Of a stretch of DNA of 15,727 bases, positions 15,606 to 15,727 are shown one piece after another (position 1 is the first letter of the stretch; every line of letters starts with the position of its first letter). A program made the translations under genes and the position numbers. The DNA lies in assembly GCA_011065235.1 (NCBI GenBank), contig JAAKFB010000007.1, positions 1 through 15,727 on the forward strand, read 5' to 3'. Under the pieces are notes generated by a model. It saw nothing but the letters and a program-made list of their open reading frames with translations, made no database searches and was not told the origin of the DNA. The DNA is from Chlamydiota bacterium (lineage in GTDB: Bacteria; Chlamydiota; Chlamydiia; Chlamydiales; Rhabdochlamydiaceae).

Positions 15606-15617
15606 GTACGTCCTTAA
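14940..15617 (+). CDS. truncated paralogue of the F-box/LRR protein
   Basis: A 225-residue tandem copy of the previous gene. By hand alignment about three quarters of the first 160 residues are identical, with the F-box-like region (7-50), the linker (HVEELYAKAD, FLKARDILILW) and the first LRRs retained. Two clear repeats (LTHLYLHRNMLTEIPDEIG and LTSLSLSENALKTLP) remain. The match to the first copy stops at about base 15605 in the third repeat, and the frame then ends with the unrelated residues VRP. The remaining LRRs and the membrane anchor are missing. It starts 18 nt after the first copy with AAGGA before the ATG, so it is likely co-transcribed. It may be a pseudogene or a shorter, soluble variant. 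Confidence 0.7.
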   Translation: MSTIDLNLTTLPLDTKKEIIEQLDLRSIAILGQTDHQFKTLTDSLLLKIVQKIQSPSTQGSPIQQIKRHVEELYAKADELKDNRIKSLLDQPKTLKNVSFLQKFLKARDILILWNELLPNAPKLDQLKTCNDVIENADGFSAAFNQDKEQYITNTTYLSLVGESLTHIPLELFELSNLTHLYLHRNMLTEIPDEIGNLKNLTSLSLSENALKTLPSQITTLKVRP

Positions 15618-15643
15618 AAAGTCATGGCATAGCTATTTGAGAG

Positions 15644-15727
15644 CTAACCAGAAGGACCTAGAGCTAATGAGCGATACCTATCTGCTACCATGTTAGCCAG
15701 GTCAATAGACTCCCCTTTGAACTCACT
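15644..15727 (-). CDS. 3' end of an unidentified gene
   Basis: On the minus strand a frame enters from the window edge and stops at TAG (15644-15646), giving 28 residues (with IDLANMVADRYRSLALG near the end). It begins within about 40 bases of the point where homology between the two LRR genes ends, so it could be the C-terminus of a transposase or another inserted gene. It is too short to identify and could be chance. Confidence 0.3.
   Translation of the reverse strand, partial: SEFKGESIDLANMVADRYRSLALGPSG

Noticed and set aside
1..15727. CRISPR arrays, rRNA genes, riboswitches, plasmid or phage origin
   Set aside because: No regularly spaced repeats, rRNA sequence, known riboswitch core or iteron cluster was seen by eye in this window.

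Overview
The window looks like chromosome from a member of the Chlamydiota, most likely an environmental (Parachlamydiales-type) amoeba symbiont rather than a Chlamydiaceae pathogen. Three things point there. The glycyl-tRNA synthetase alpha and beta subunits are fused in one 975-residue protein, a chlamydial trait. The order glyQS / pgsA / glgA / rplY / pth / rpsF / rpsR / rplI / ispE is, as I remember it, the same as in Chlamydia trachomatis. Two eukaryote-like F-box plus leucine-rich-repeat (LRR) genes sit at the right end. Extra genes relative to the Chlamydiaceae as I know them (ADP-heptose synthesis genes hldE/hldD, and PRPP synthase prs) fit an environmental lineage. No species can be named from sequence alone.

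Layout. 1-184: short flank with two hairpins and a possible broken 3' end of a gene. 185-6541 (minus strand): a compact run, read right to left, of tRNA-Gln(UUG), prs, rplY, pth, rpsF, rpsR, rplI, ispE, hldD and hldE. Genes overlap or lie at most 33 nt apart, and a good sigma70-type promoter (6558-6586) precedes the tRNA. 6593-7183 (minus): a small glycosyltransferase-like gene divergent from glgA (7206-8564, plus). 8569-9156 (minus): pgsA, convergent with glgA with only 4 nt between them. 9193-9453 (minus): a small charged hypothetical protein, divergent from glyQS (9512-12439, plus), which overlaps a membrane-dipeptidase-family (M19) gene (12426-13358).

From about 13360 the character changes. 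The sequence becomes clearly AT-rich, each unit has its own near-consensus promoter, and the proteins are lineage-specific. They are a 114-residue membrane protein with a CxxCH knuckle, a perfect palindromic terminator, then two tandem paralogous F-box/LRR genes. The first is complete and ends in a probable C-terminal membrane anchor. The second is cut off in the middle of its LRR array, and the sequence after the cut holds the 3' end of an unidentified gene on the opposite strand, possibly a mobile element.

Functionally the left and middle parts are housekeeping: translation (bL25, bS6, bS18, bL9, Pth, tRNA-Gln, GlyQS), PRPP and isoprenoid supply (Prs, IspE), glycogen (GlgA), phospholipid (PgsA) and LPS heptose (HldE, HldD). 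The right end looks like host-interaction accessory DNA. The most interesting points are the tail-anchored F-box/LRR protein and its truncated twin, and an HldE whose C-terminal adenylyltransferase domain seems to have lost its HxGH catalytic motif although hldD is intact beside it.
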